NCBI GenBank assembly: GCA_046498185.1
Contig: JAWOBE010000173.1
Coordinates: forward strand, 1 to 13,111
Direction of reading: 5' to 3'
From: CAYXDR01 sp046498185
GTDB taxonomy: Bacteria; Desulfobacterota; DSM-4660; Desulfatiglandales; Desulfatiglandaceae
Length of the DNA: 13,111 nt
Of this stretch, positions 1 to 6,758 are shown in pieces. Both the position numbers and the translations under genes were made by a program. Under the pieces are notes generated by a model. That model was not told the origin of the DNA. It worked only from the letters and a program-made list of their open reading frames with translations, and did no database searches. The stretch's first letter is position 1. Each line of letters begins with the position of its first letter.

Positions 1-111
1 TGGGGGCCAGGTCAAAACTGCGTTTCGACACTCCAAAAAGCCGATTACGACAACGACAACCGCTTCGCTGACAACGATAACATGTCGGGTATGGAAACCC
101 GACCTACGGGG
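1..111. repeat. 111-bp direct repeat, copy 1 (with REP-like hairpin)
   Basis: This stretch is repeated base for base at 388-498 and may extend left of the window. It has a unique lead, then a tract built on the hexamer acgaca, then cgcttcgctgacaacgataacat, and ends in a hairpin: gtcgggt (84-90), loop atggaa, acccgac (97-103), followed by ctac (104-107). Read on the minus strand this is GTAG directly followed by a palindrome, the architecture of REP elements mobilised by RAYT (Y1) transposases. No ORF in it looks like a real protein. The REP assignment is an inference from architecture; no RAYT gene is in the window. Confidence 0.85.
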
Positions 112-387
112 AAGATCAAGTCTCTCATCGGTGAACCCTCGAATTCGAGGGCAGCTGTGCGCCAGTACAGATGTAGATGAGGATGTTCGTCCGAGAAAAT
201 GAACCTGTTTATTTTACCGCACGTATGTCCTCATCGCCATTCACCGATGAGTATCCGCCCCACGCTTTTCCTGCTTTTCTTTCTTTTCTTTGCGCCTTAG
301 CGACTCCGCGCGATGCCCAAATCCTGATAATCCTGTCTAAAATTTTAAATCCCGCGCCGCAGGCGCCACAAACACTTAAACCCGCCG
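112..387. other. Non-coding segment with nested inverted repeats, between the two 111-bp repeats
   Basis: A perfect 12-bp inverted repeat (ctcatcggtgaa at 124-135, ttcaccgatgag at 240-251) encloses a perfect 16-bp palindrome (136-151, ccctcgaattcgaggg) and an 8-bp inverted repeat (176-183 with 228-235). These nest cleanly into a possible three-way junction. An alternative hairpin, ctcatcg (230-236) with cgatgag (245-251), competes with it. Downstream are an 18-nt pure pyrimidine run (274-291), a stretch resembling common dispersed intergenic sequence, and a tandem atcctg motif (321-335). Short ORFs on both strands here have no recognisable domain or ribosome binding site, so I call no gene. 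Confidence 0.5.
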
Positions 388-498
388 TGGGGGCCAGGTC
401 AAAACTGCGTTTCGACACTCCAAAAAGCCGATTACGACAACGACAACCGCTTCGCTGACAACGATAACATGTCGGGTATGGAAACCCGACCTACGGGG
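388..498. repeat. 111-bp direct repeat, copy 2 (with REP-like hairpin)
   Basis: This is an exact copy of positions 1-111, offset by 387 bp. The hairpin stem is at 471-477 and 484-490, with the loop atggaa between, and ctac follows at 491-494. Perfect identity over 111 bp implies recent duplication or gene conversion. The pair could recombine to delete the 276-bp segment between them. Confidence 0.9.
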
Positions 499-570
499 TG
501 CGGGCGTCATCGGATACGAGGCCTGTAGGCGCGGTTTCATTATCGCGTTTGGTCCGGACCATGCGGATTT

Positions 571-597
571 CGCGGATGCAATCCGCTCCCACAGAAC
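571..597 (-). repeat. REP-like element, GGAG family, copy 1
   Basis: On the minus strand this reads GTTCTGTGGGAG followed by a small palindrome; the stem on the plus strand is gcggat (572-577), loop gca, atccgc (581-586). It differs by one loop base from 3477-3503. The GTGGGAGCGG core followed by a short stem is the form of well-known REP sequences (for example in Pseudomonas), whose head is GGAG. A perfect 10-bp palindrome (ggtccggacc, 551-560) lies just before it. Positions 499-845 otherwise show only a candidate promoter and small palindromes. Confidence 0.6.
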
Positions 598-629
598 ATG
601 AAGGTGTCGGGTGCATTTTCAGCTTAAAC

Positions 630-658
630 TTGACTTTCTTGCTTAACAGAGATATCAA
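630..658 (+). promoter_or_regulatory. Candidate sigma-70 promoter upstream of the EF-Tu-like small gene
   Basis: A -35 TTGACT (630-635) and a -10 TATCAA (653-658) are separated by 17 bp. The inverted pair acttga (628-633) and tcaagt (655-660) overlaps both boxes. The start codon of the nearest gene is about 185 bp downstream, implying a long leader, so this is only a candidate. No better promoter was seen nearer to position 846. Confidence 0.3.
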
Positions 659-845
659 GTAAGTTATCATTACTTCTGTTGATCACACCGAAATGTAAGA
701 GATGGAATCGGAATCGCGCTGAAGCCCCGGGAACGAATGCATTCATGAAAAGCCATCACAAAAGATGGGTTCGGAAAAATTTTTGAAGAATCACAGATTA
801 TAAACTGAACATTATCGAACCACCCAAGAGAGAGGAGGATTTCCT

Positions 846-1100
846 ATGGCTGAAGAGCAGGTTGCAGTAGTGGTGAAATTTTTTGCCAAGCCGAGCGTGG
901 CCGCGCTACAGATACAGGCACCCGTAAAAAAAGGCGATATCCTCAGGTTTCAGGGGCATACAACCGATTTCACCCAGGAAGTCACCAGCATGGAAGTCGA
1001 CAACAAACCGGTCGAAGAAGCTGGTGACGGAGATCTGGTGGGAATCAAGACAAAAGAGAGGGTCAGGGAAAACGACAAGGTTTACAAGGTCGAGGAATAA
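846..1100 (+). CDS. Small EF-Tu domain II-like protein (translation elongation factor-like protein)
   Basis: This 84-residue, probably cytoplasmic protein resembles the second beta-barrel domain of EF-Tu/EF-1A standing alone. Visible signals are a VKKGDILRFQG strand-turn (residues 28-38), the EF-Tu-like core VTSMEVDNKPVEEAGDGDLV (46-65; compare VTSVEM...L.EG.AGDNVG in EF-Tu), and a charged C-terminal strand ending VYKVEE. It has no GTPase domain, signal peptide or membrane segment. The start is secure: AGGAGG at 833-838 lies 7 nt before ATG. Similar short proteins are annotated as translation elongation factor-like, and the fold also resembles the C-terminal domain of U32 peptidases, but the function is unknown. 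Its last 19 bp overlap the 3' end of the convergent gene at 1082-1621. I am sure it is a gene and moderately sure of the fold. Confidence 0.85.
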   Translation: MAEEQVAVVVKFFAKPSVAALQIQAPVKKGDILRFQGHTTDFTQEVTSMEVDNKPVEEAGDGDLVGIKTKERVRENDKVYKVEE

Positions 1101-1621
1101 CGTTCGAGTTCATCGAGAACGGCTGGGATAAGCCCACGGATAAACGACTCCTTTTCAATAACCCCCAGCTCGGCGAATTCATCATAACGGGGGTGGGAAA
1201 CGGCAAGTATTGGAATCTCGGCCTGGATCGAAGGGGCAACGATGTCAAAATTTTCGATAAGTTCGACAATCGTAAAGTCTTCACCCGGTCGGCTCTGAAG
1301 CCACCCGAACCGCTGCATGCATTCGTAGCGGGCCTGATCGAGCAAAAAGAGATATTGATCGGTAACAAGCATCTTTTTGGCCGGTTTTAAAACGTTGAAC
1401 TCGAAGCCCGAACCCATCCTTCGAATATTCATGATCAGGTCGTAGAAATAAAATGCCGAGTCTTCCTTCCCCAGAGCCAGGAAGGCCAATGTCGGCATTG
1501 ACATGCTTGAAAAAGTCATATTGACGGCGAATGCTTCGTTGAAGCGCTTCCGCCAGTTGCGGAACGCTCTTTCCGCCCCCTTGGCCACAAGCCTGCGCCT
1601 CAAATCTATGACTTCGCTCAT
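1082..1621 (-). CDS. Conserved-looking hypothetical protein (179 aa)
   Basis: I do not recognise this family. The protein is soluble-looking, with no signal peptide or clear membrane helix. It begins MSEVIDLRRRLVAKG, then has a basic helix (RAFRNWRKRFNEAF), aromatic-rich stretches (EDSAFYFYDLIMNIRRMG; ARYECMQRFGWLQ) and an acidic C-terminal half ending LIPAVLDELERYSSTL. I chose the start at 1621 because AGGAGG lies 9 nt upstream on this strand; the longer frame from 1690 has no ribosome binding site and an untypical N-terminus. It follows pyrG on the same strand after 78 bp without a visible terminator, so co-transcription is plausible. Its stop lies inside the end of the convergent EF-Tu-like gene. 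Confidence 0.75.
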   Translation of the reverse strand: MSEVIDLRRRLVAKGAERAFRNWRKRFNEAFAVNMTFSSMSMPTLAFLALGKEDSAFYFYDLIMNIRRMGSGFEFNVLKPAKKMLVTDQYLFLLDQARYECMQRFGWLQSRPGEDFTIVELIENFDIVAPSIQAEIPILAVSHPRYDEFAELGVIEKESFIRGLIPAVLDELERYSSTL

Positions 1622-1699
1622 CCCGCTTCGCCTCCTGGTTTTCAACCGCATTTTACGCGCCGGGCCGATGCAGCCTGCTTGATGTATCATGGATAGTTA

Positions 1700-3313
1700 T
1701 CAAATATTTTCAGCCGGCTTGTCAATGGGTCGGCCGGGAAGACAGGCCTTTACGAAACCGTAAAAAAGCGGCGCGGGCCTGTCCATGCGCGATTTGAGCT
1801 CGGGGTGAGCCTGGGTGGCGACGAAAAACCTGTGTAAAGGAAGTTCAATGAATTCCACGAGCTTGCCGTCCGGAGAAAGGCCGCTCAGGACCATGCCGTT
1901 CCGGCGCAGTACCTCATGGTACAGAGGATTCACTTCATAGCGATGGCGGTGACGCTCTGATGCTTCCTTCGACCCATACAGGGAGCGGACGACGCTCGAT
2001 TCACCAAGAAGAGCGGTGTAGGCTCCCAGCCTCATCGTTCCGCCCTTTTCAGTAATCTTCTTTTGTTCCGGCAGGATGTCGATAACCGGGTCCGGGGTTC
2101 CAGGGTTCATTTCGGTGGAATCGGCCTTTTCGAGACCACAAACGTTCCGGGCGAATTCAATGACCGCGAGCTGAAGGCCCAGGCATAAACCCAAAAACGG
2201 TATCCCCCGCTCCCGTGCGATACGGATCGCCTGAATTTTTCCTTCGGCGCCGCGGCTGCCGAAGCCCCCGGGAACGATAATGCCGTCGACGTCTTCCAGG
2301 CATGAAAAATCGTTCAACTCGCTGGTTTCAATCCATTTTAATTCCACCTTGCAGCCCAAATGCGCAGAACAGTGGTTGAGCGCCTCGATGATCGACGCAT
2401 AAGAATCCTCGAGTTCCGTATATTTCCCGCACATCGCCACCGTTATAAGGCCGGCGGGGTTACTCAGATTATCTATCAGCTCCTTCCACCTCCGCAGATC
2501 CGGTGGGCTGTAGATATTGAGTTTTTTATGAATGATTTCCGGAAGCTTTTCCTGCTCGAAGATTAACGGCAACTCGTAAATATCGTCTACATCGAGGCCG
2601 GTTATCACCGCATCGGGATGAACATCGCAGAAGCTCGAAATCTTGGCCTTGATCTTACGCGTAAGAAATTGAGAACAACGGCCGATGATGATGTCCGGGA
2701 ATATTCCCCGCTGCTTGAGAAGGTTGACGCTTTGCTGCGTGGGTTTGGACTTTTGTTCGTTTACGCCGTGGGGTATCGGGACATAAGTGAGATGAATGTA
2801 TATTATATTCTCCCTGCCCACGTCCTCCTTAATCTGCCGCATCGCTTCCAGGAAAAGTTCGTTCTCGATATCTCCCACGGTCCCGCCGATTTCAACGATG
2901 ATCAAATCCGGTTCCTCGCGGGAAGCTATTTCGAATATATGGTTTTTGATGATATCGGTGACATGCGGAATGTACTGAACGGTTTTCCCGAGATAGTCCC
3001 CCCGCCGTTCCTTCTGCCTGACCATATCGAACACTTTACCCATGGTCAGGTTCCACGAACTCGAACACCGGACCCCGAGAAACCGCTCGTAATGCCCGAA
3101 GTCCATGTCCACCTCTCCACCGTCGTCGAGCACGAAAACCTCACCGTGTTCGAACGGATTCATCGTGCCTGGATCGACGTTCAGGTAACCGTCGCATTTA
3201 ACCGGGACGATTTTCATGCGCGAGGAGAGCAGGTGGCCGATGGAAGCGGCTGCGATACCTTTTCCCAGGCCGGAAAGCACACCGCCGGTGATGATAATGT
3301 ATTTCGTCGTCAT
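1700..3313 (-). CDS. pyrG: CTP synthase (glutamine-hydrolysing)
   Basis: CTP synthase makes CTP from UTP using ATP and glutamine-derived ammonia, the last step of de novo pyrimidine nucleotide synthesis, in the cytoplasm as a homotetramer. The 537 residues match the usual length. The N-terminal synthase domain shows the P-loop GGVLSGLGKG (10-19), HGEVFVLDDG (56-65), GHYERF (73-78), ERRGDYLGKTVQ (102-113), EIGGTVGDIE (141-150) and KPTQ (190-193). The C-terminal class I glutaminase has PGGFG (348-352), nucleophile Cys377 in GLCLG, and the His503/Glu505 pair in QAHPE. Several normally conserved stretches are unusual, such as residues 79-97 and QAHPE for the common QFHPE. No strong Shine-Dalgarno precedes the ATG; the start was chosen from family alignment. 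The 179-aa gene lies downstream. Confidence 0.97.
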   Translation of the reverse strand: MTTKYIIITGGVLSGLGKGIAAASIGHLLSSRMKIVPVKCDGYLNVDPGTMNPFEHGEVFVLDDGGEVDMDFGHYERFLGVRCSSSWNLTMGKVFDMVRQKERRGDYLGKTVQYIPHVTDIIKNHIFEIASREEPDLIIVEIGGTVGDIENELFLEAMRQIKEDVGRENIIYIHLTYVPIPHGVNEQKSKPTQQSVNLLKQRGIFPDIIIGRCSQFLTRKIKAKISSFCDVHPDAVITGLDVDDIYELPLIFEQEKLPEIIHKKLNIYSPPDLRRWKELIDNLSNPAGLITVAMCGKYTELEDSYASIIEALNHCSAHLGCKVELKWIETSELNDFSCLEDVDGIIVPGGFGSRGAEGKIQAIRIARERGIPFLGLCLGLQLAVIEFARNVCGLEKADSTEMNPGTPDPVIDILPEQKKITEKGGTMRLGAYTALLGESSVVRSLYGSKEASERHRHRYEVNPLYHEVLRRNGMVLSGLSPDGKLVEFIELPLHRFFVATQAHPELKSRMDRPAPLFYGFVKACLPGRPIDKPAENI

Positions 3314-3351
3314 GATATACGGAAAGCCTTTTCAGTTTCTGTCAAAGCTGA

Positions 3352-3380
3352 AAATTAGCGGTATTCATATGAATAGTCAA
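3352..3380 (-). promoter_or_regulatory. Candidate pyrG promoter with 14-bp palindrome in the spacer
   Basis: Read on the minus strand, -35 TTGACT (3375-3380) and -10 TAATTT (3352-3357) are separated by 17 bp, which would put the transcription start about 30 nt before the pyrG ATG. The spacer is mostly a perfect 14-bp palindrome, tattcatatgaata (3362-3375), which could be an operator. The -35 is good and the -10 weak. Binding of a regulator is inferred only from symmetry. Confidence 0.4.
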
Positions 3381-3476
3381 GCCGGAAGATAAGCAGAAAA
3401 AAGCGCGCGGAACAAATCGCCTTGACCCGCCGCCCGATAAGCGCGATTATAGATGCAGCTGCAGACGAATCAAAAT

Positions 3477-3536
3477 CGCGGATACAATCCGCTCCCACAG
3501 AACTATATGCGACTTCGCATTGTGGGAGCGCTTTTT
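3477..3536. repeat. REP-like element pair forming a terminator-like hairpin upstream of der
   Basis: Positions 3477-3503 nearly duplicate 571-597 (GGAG-type REP on the minus strand). A truncated inverted partner, tgtgggagcg, follows at 3521-3530. Together they form a perfect 10-bp outer stem (3490-3499 with 3521-3530) and a perfect 6-bp inner stem (atgcga 3507-3512 with tcgcat 3515-3520), with a 7-nt one-sided bulge. CTTTTT (3531-3536) follows, so on the plus strand it looks like an intrinsic terminator. No plus-strand gene lies immediately upstream, so it is either a REPIN-like repeat or a terminator/attenuator in the der leader. The rest of 3314-3601 shows only the pyrG promoter candidate and a weak plus-strand TTGACC (3422-3427). 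Confidence 0.6.
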
Positions 3537-3601
3537 ATTCCCCATATTTACCCTTTTGCGATTCAAACACCTCCGGCTAAAAGGAAGCGTAAGGATAAAA
3601 A

Positions 3602-4909
3602 ATGCCCCCGGTAATCGTAATAACCGGCAGACCCAACGTCGGCAAATCGACCCTGTTCAACCGCCTGTCGCGATCGCGTGCAGCCTTGGTCGACGACCAG
3701 CCGGGAATAACCAGGGACCGAATCTACAAAACGATCAACTACCAGGGAAACAAAATCACCCTCGTAGATACCGGCGGCTTCGACGATACCGGCAAAGATC
3801 CTCTTCTCGACAAGATGAACCAACAAATCGAAGCGGCTATTGCTGAAGCGGACAGAGTTCTGTTTCTTGTCGACGCCCGCCAGGGGTTAATGCCGGGAGA
3901 CACGGAAATCGCCGCTATCCTTCGAAAATCCGGTAAGAAAGTGCTTCTCGCCGCGAACAAAATAGACGGCCCGGAGCAGGAACACCTTGCCTCAGAGTTT
4001 TATGCCCTCGGGTTTGAAGAAGTACATGCTCTTTCTTCGGCCCACGGCTACGGAATGCACGACCTTATGGACCAGATCGTGGATGGCCTCGAAGAAAACG
4101 CGGAGACCGAGCAGGACCCGCAGGTTATCCGCGTGGCCATCGTCGGAAGGCCAAATTCCGGGAAATCATCCCTCATAAACCGCATCCTGGGAACTGAAAG
4201 GCTTGTTGTCAGTGACATTCCCGGCACAACACGGGATGCCGTCGACACGCCCTTCGCCTATGGGGGCAGAGAATACATCCTGGTTGATACCGCTGGAATC
4301 AGGCGCAAAGCCCGGGTCCGTGAAAAAATCGACAAATTTTCGATGGTCAAAGCTGTCAAAAGCCTCGACCTATGCCATGTCGCGGTCGTACTGATAGATG
4401 CATCCGAGGGAATCACTGAACAGGACGCGCGCATATGCGGTTATGCGTTCGACAGAGGCAGGGGACTTGTGATGGCGCTGAACAAGTGGGATTTGGTCAA
4501 ACGCGACGAAAGGGCCAAGAAATTGATAGATTCGGGCATGGAAATCCATCTCAAGTTCATGCCCTTCGCCCCGAGGGTCAATGTATCCGCGCTTACCGGA
4601 GAAAAAGTCATGCGGCTTTTCGCGGCCGTAAACCTCGTCTACGATCAGATGTGCGTACGGGTCGGAACCGGGGTTCTCAACCGCATAATCCAGCATGCAA
4701 CCGCCCGGCATGCGCCGCCGAGAGCCGGCGCAGGAGCTCCTAAGTTCTATTACGCCACCCAAACCGGGATTCTTCCTCCAACCTTTTCTCTTTTCGTCAA
4801 CAACCCGAAGTTCGTCCATTTTTCATATGAACGATTTATAATCAACCGTCTGCGTGAGGAATGTGGACTTCAAAATTCGCCGGTACGGCTTTTTTTCAAA
4901 AAACGTTGA
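3602..4909 (+). CDS. der: Ribosome biogenesis GTPase Der (EngA)
   Basis: Der is an essential tandem-GTPase that associates with the 50S subunit during ribosome maturation. All hallmarks are present in 435 residues. The first G domain has GRPNVGKS (9-16), DTGG (56-59) and NKID (119-122). The second has GRPNSGKS (182-189), DTAG (229-232) and NKWD (294-297). The C-terminal KH-like domain (about 350-435) has YYATQTGILPPTFSLFVN and FSYERFIINRLRE. The start is set by AAGGA (3591-3595), 6 nt before ATG, and by the MPPVIVITGRPN N-terminus matching the family. It stands alone on the plus strand and converges on the CLC gene. The 79-bp AT-rich gap between them (4910-4988) shows no GC-rich terminator hairpin. 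A REP hairpin lies in its upstream region. Confidence 0.97.
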   Translation: MPPVIVITGRPNVGKSTLFNRLSRSRAALVDDQPGITRDRIYKTINYQGNKITLVDTGGFDDTGKDPLLDKMNQQIEAAIAEADRVLFLVDARQGLMPGDTEIAAILRKSGKKVLLAANKIDGPEQEHLASEFYALGFEEVHALSSAHGYGMHDLMDQIVDGLEENAETEQDPQVIRVAIVGRPNSGKSSLINRILGTERLVVSDIPGTTRDAVDTPFAYGGREYILVDTAGIRRKARVREKIDKFSMVKAVKSLDLCHVAVVLIDASEGITEQDARICGYAFDRGRGLVMALNKWDLVKRDERAKKLIDSGMEIHLKFMPFAPRVNVSALTGEKVMRLFAAVNLVYDQMCVRVGTGVLNRIIQHATARHAPPRAGAGAPKFYYATQTGILPPTFSLFVNNPKFVHFSYERFIINRLREECGLQNSPVRLFFKKR

Positions 4910-4988
4910 GAAACTATTTTATTATAAACAAAAAGAAGACACGTAAAACATACTTGATAAAATCGTAAAAAGTCCGAAAATTTTTTCT

Positions 4989-6758
4989 CTACCTGTTCGT
5001 TCCCACGCTGAGGATGCTTTGCTTGATCACGGCCTTGTCATAGGCGCCTATGATGTCTCTCCTGGTCAAGACGCCTACGAGATGACATCGATCGCCCGGG
5101 TCCACCACAGGGATGATCGAAAAGTCCCGCCTGGTGAACAGTTCCATCGCATGATGAAGATTGTCCCCAGTGGTCACGGTCACAACCGGCGAACTGGCGA
5201 TGTCGCCTGCGACGACAAGGTCTTTCAAGTCCGGATTGAAAAGAACCTCGGAATAGTCCTGGTATGAAAGGATCCCGGAAATACAGCCTTGATCGTCCAG
5301 AACCGGAAAGCTGTTGAATTTGCTCTTCGTTACAGTCCGCGCCAGGTTTTCGATTTTCATGTCCCAAGTCACGGTTTCCACTTCAGGATTCATCACGTCC
5401 CTTACCTTGATCCCCTTTAAAATATTAACCTCGCGCCCGGCCCGGATATCAATGCCCCTTCTGGTAAGTTTCATTGAATAGATCGAATCCCTGAAAAGCC
5501 TTCCGGCAAGCAGGCAGCTCACGATGCAGGTTATCATCAACGGCAGGATTATTTTGTAATCGCCTGTCATCTCGAAGAGAATCAGGATGGCGGTCAACGG
5601 ACCATGCGTTGTAGCGCTGACCACGGCCGCCATTCCCACGATCGCATAGGCACCCGGGGAAGCGGTGTAAGCCGGCAGAAGCGGGTGGATGATACTCCCG
5701 AATGCTCCGCCCGCCATGGCGCCGATAAAGAGGCTGGGTGCAAATATTCCGCCTGAAAGACCGGATCCGATCGTAAGCGATGTGGCGATAATCTTCACGA
5801 AAACCAGCGCCAGCATCATAAACCAGCCCAGGTGCTGCATCAAAGCCATGTCGATACCCCCGTAACCCACACCGAGGACATGGGGGAAAACCAGCGCGGT
5901 GCACCCCATGATCATGCCTCCCGCGGTAGCCTTCATATATTCGGGTATCGGAAATTGGTCGAATACATCCTCGGTTTTGTAAAGTACGCGCGTGAACATG
6001 ACGCCCACTACCGCGCATACCGCTCCGAGCAAAAGATACAGCGGAAACTCCCAGGCGCTCACCAGGGAATAGGACGGAACAAAGAAGGCGGGAAAATCAC
6101 CAAGAAAGGCCCTGCAAATGGCGGTGGCTGTCACCGCGGAAATGACGATCGGGCTGAAAGTTGCCAGCCCGAAATCCCCGAGAATGACTTCCAAAGCGAA
6201 CATCGCCCCTGCGATAGGTGCATTGAATGTCGCGGCGATTCCGCCGGCCGCGCCGCACCCGACCAGGGTGCGCATCCTGCCCGGAGAAACTTTCAACATC
6301 TGCCCGATCGTCGAACCGATCGCCGAGCCGATCTGCACAATGGGGCCCTCCCTGCCCACCGATCCACCGACCCCTATCGATATCGCGGAAGCCAGGGTCT
6401 TTATGGCCACCACCCGTTTGCGTATCACCCCGCCTCTCAAAGCCACGGCTTCCATAACTTCGGGCACTCCGTGACCCTTCGCCTCCCTGGCGAAAAAATA
6501 AATCATCGGCCCCACGACAAGTCCGCCGACGGCCGGCACCCAGATATAGCGGTACCATGGAAGATCAAGGAGAACCCACAGAAGCTCATCGGCCGAGCCG
6601 TAGCTCAGTTTTTGAAAAAAACCGATCAGATATCTAAAGCCTACCGCCCCCAGGCCGGCTGCGATTCCGACTATCAACGCGAAGAAGGCCATCGTGGTCT
6701 GTTCGCTGGAGCCCAGAGGTTTGAGGCTGTTAAAAAAAGCAGACTTTTTCCCGGTCAT
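4989..6758 (-). CDS. CLC-family chloride channel/transporter with C-terminal CBS pair
   Basis: This 589-residue inner-membrane protein has the CLC fold (many hydrophobic helices, residues about 20-425) followed by two CBS domains (about 450-505 and 518-575), which in this family usually bind adenine nucleotides. CLC motifs visible are GHGVPE (95-100), GREGP (135-139) with gating Glu137, FNAPIAGAMFALE (178-190), GGIFAP (336-341) and Tyr401 at the central tyrosine position. Two pore positions are atypical by my hand alignment to E. coli ClcA: His96 replaces the central serine, and Val191 occupies the internal proton-glutamate position, as in channel-type CLCs. It may therefore be a channel or differently selective. 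The start at 6758 has GGAAG 7 nt upstream. It converges with der and is divergent from hsp20. I give no gene symbol because orthology to clcA is uncertain. Confidence 0.93.
   Translation of the reverse strand: MTGKKSAFFNSLKPLGSSEQTTMAFFALIVGIAAGLGAVGFRYLIGFFQKLSYGSADELLWVLLDLPWYRYIWVPAVGGLVVGPMIYFFAREAKGHGVPEVMEAVALRGGVIRKRVVAIKTLASAISIGVGGSVGREGPIVQIGSAIGSTIGQMLKVSPGRMRTLVGCGAAGGIAATFNAPIAGAMFALEVILGDFGLATFSPIVISAVTATAICRAFLGDFPAFFVPSYSLVSAWEFPLYLLLGAVCAVVGVMFTRVLYKTEDVFDQFPIPEYMKATAGGMIMGCTALVFPHVLGVGYGGIDMALMQHLGWFMMLALVFVKIIATSLTIGSGLSGGIFAPSLFIGAMAGGAFGSIIHPLLPAYTASPGAYAIVGMAAVVSATTHGPLTAILILFEMTGDYKIILPLMITCIVSCLLAGRLFRDSIYSMKLTRRGIDIRAGREVNILKGIKVRDVMNPEVETVTWDMKIENLARTVTKSKFNSFPVLDDQGCISGILSYQDYSEVLFNPDLKDLVVAGDIASSPVVTVTTGDNLHHAMELFTRRDFSIIPVVDPGDRCHLVGVLTRRDIIGAYDKAVIKQSILSVGTNR

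Noticed and set aside
177..458. Open frame of 93 codons on the plus strand, and a 69-codon frame opposite it
   Set aside because: It runs from the structured segment into the 111-bp repeat, has no ribosome binding site, and ends in repeat-encoded residues (RLRQRQP). A similar peptide arises from repeats near 12640.
1622..1690. Longer start for the 179-residue hypothetical protein
   Set aside because: There is no Shine-Dalgarno upstream of 1690, while AGGAGG is well placed for 1621.
3314..3345. Minus-strand TTGACA close to the pyrG start as a promoter
   Set aside because: The only matching -10 would be about 20 bp away and would touch the start codon.
2618..3358. 246-codon plus-strand frame antisense to pyrG
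   Set aside because: It is a shadow of pyrG, whose catalytic motifs are unambiguous; the antisense product has no domain features.
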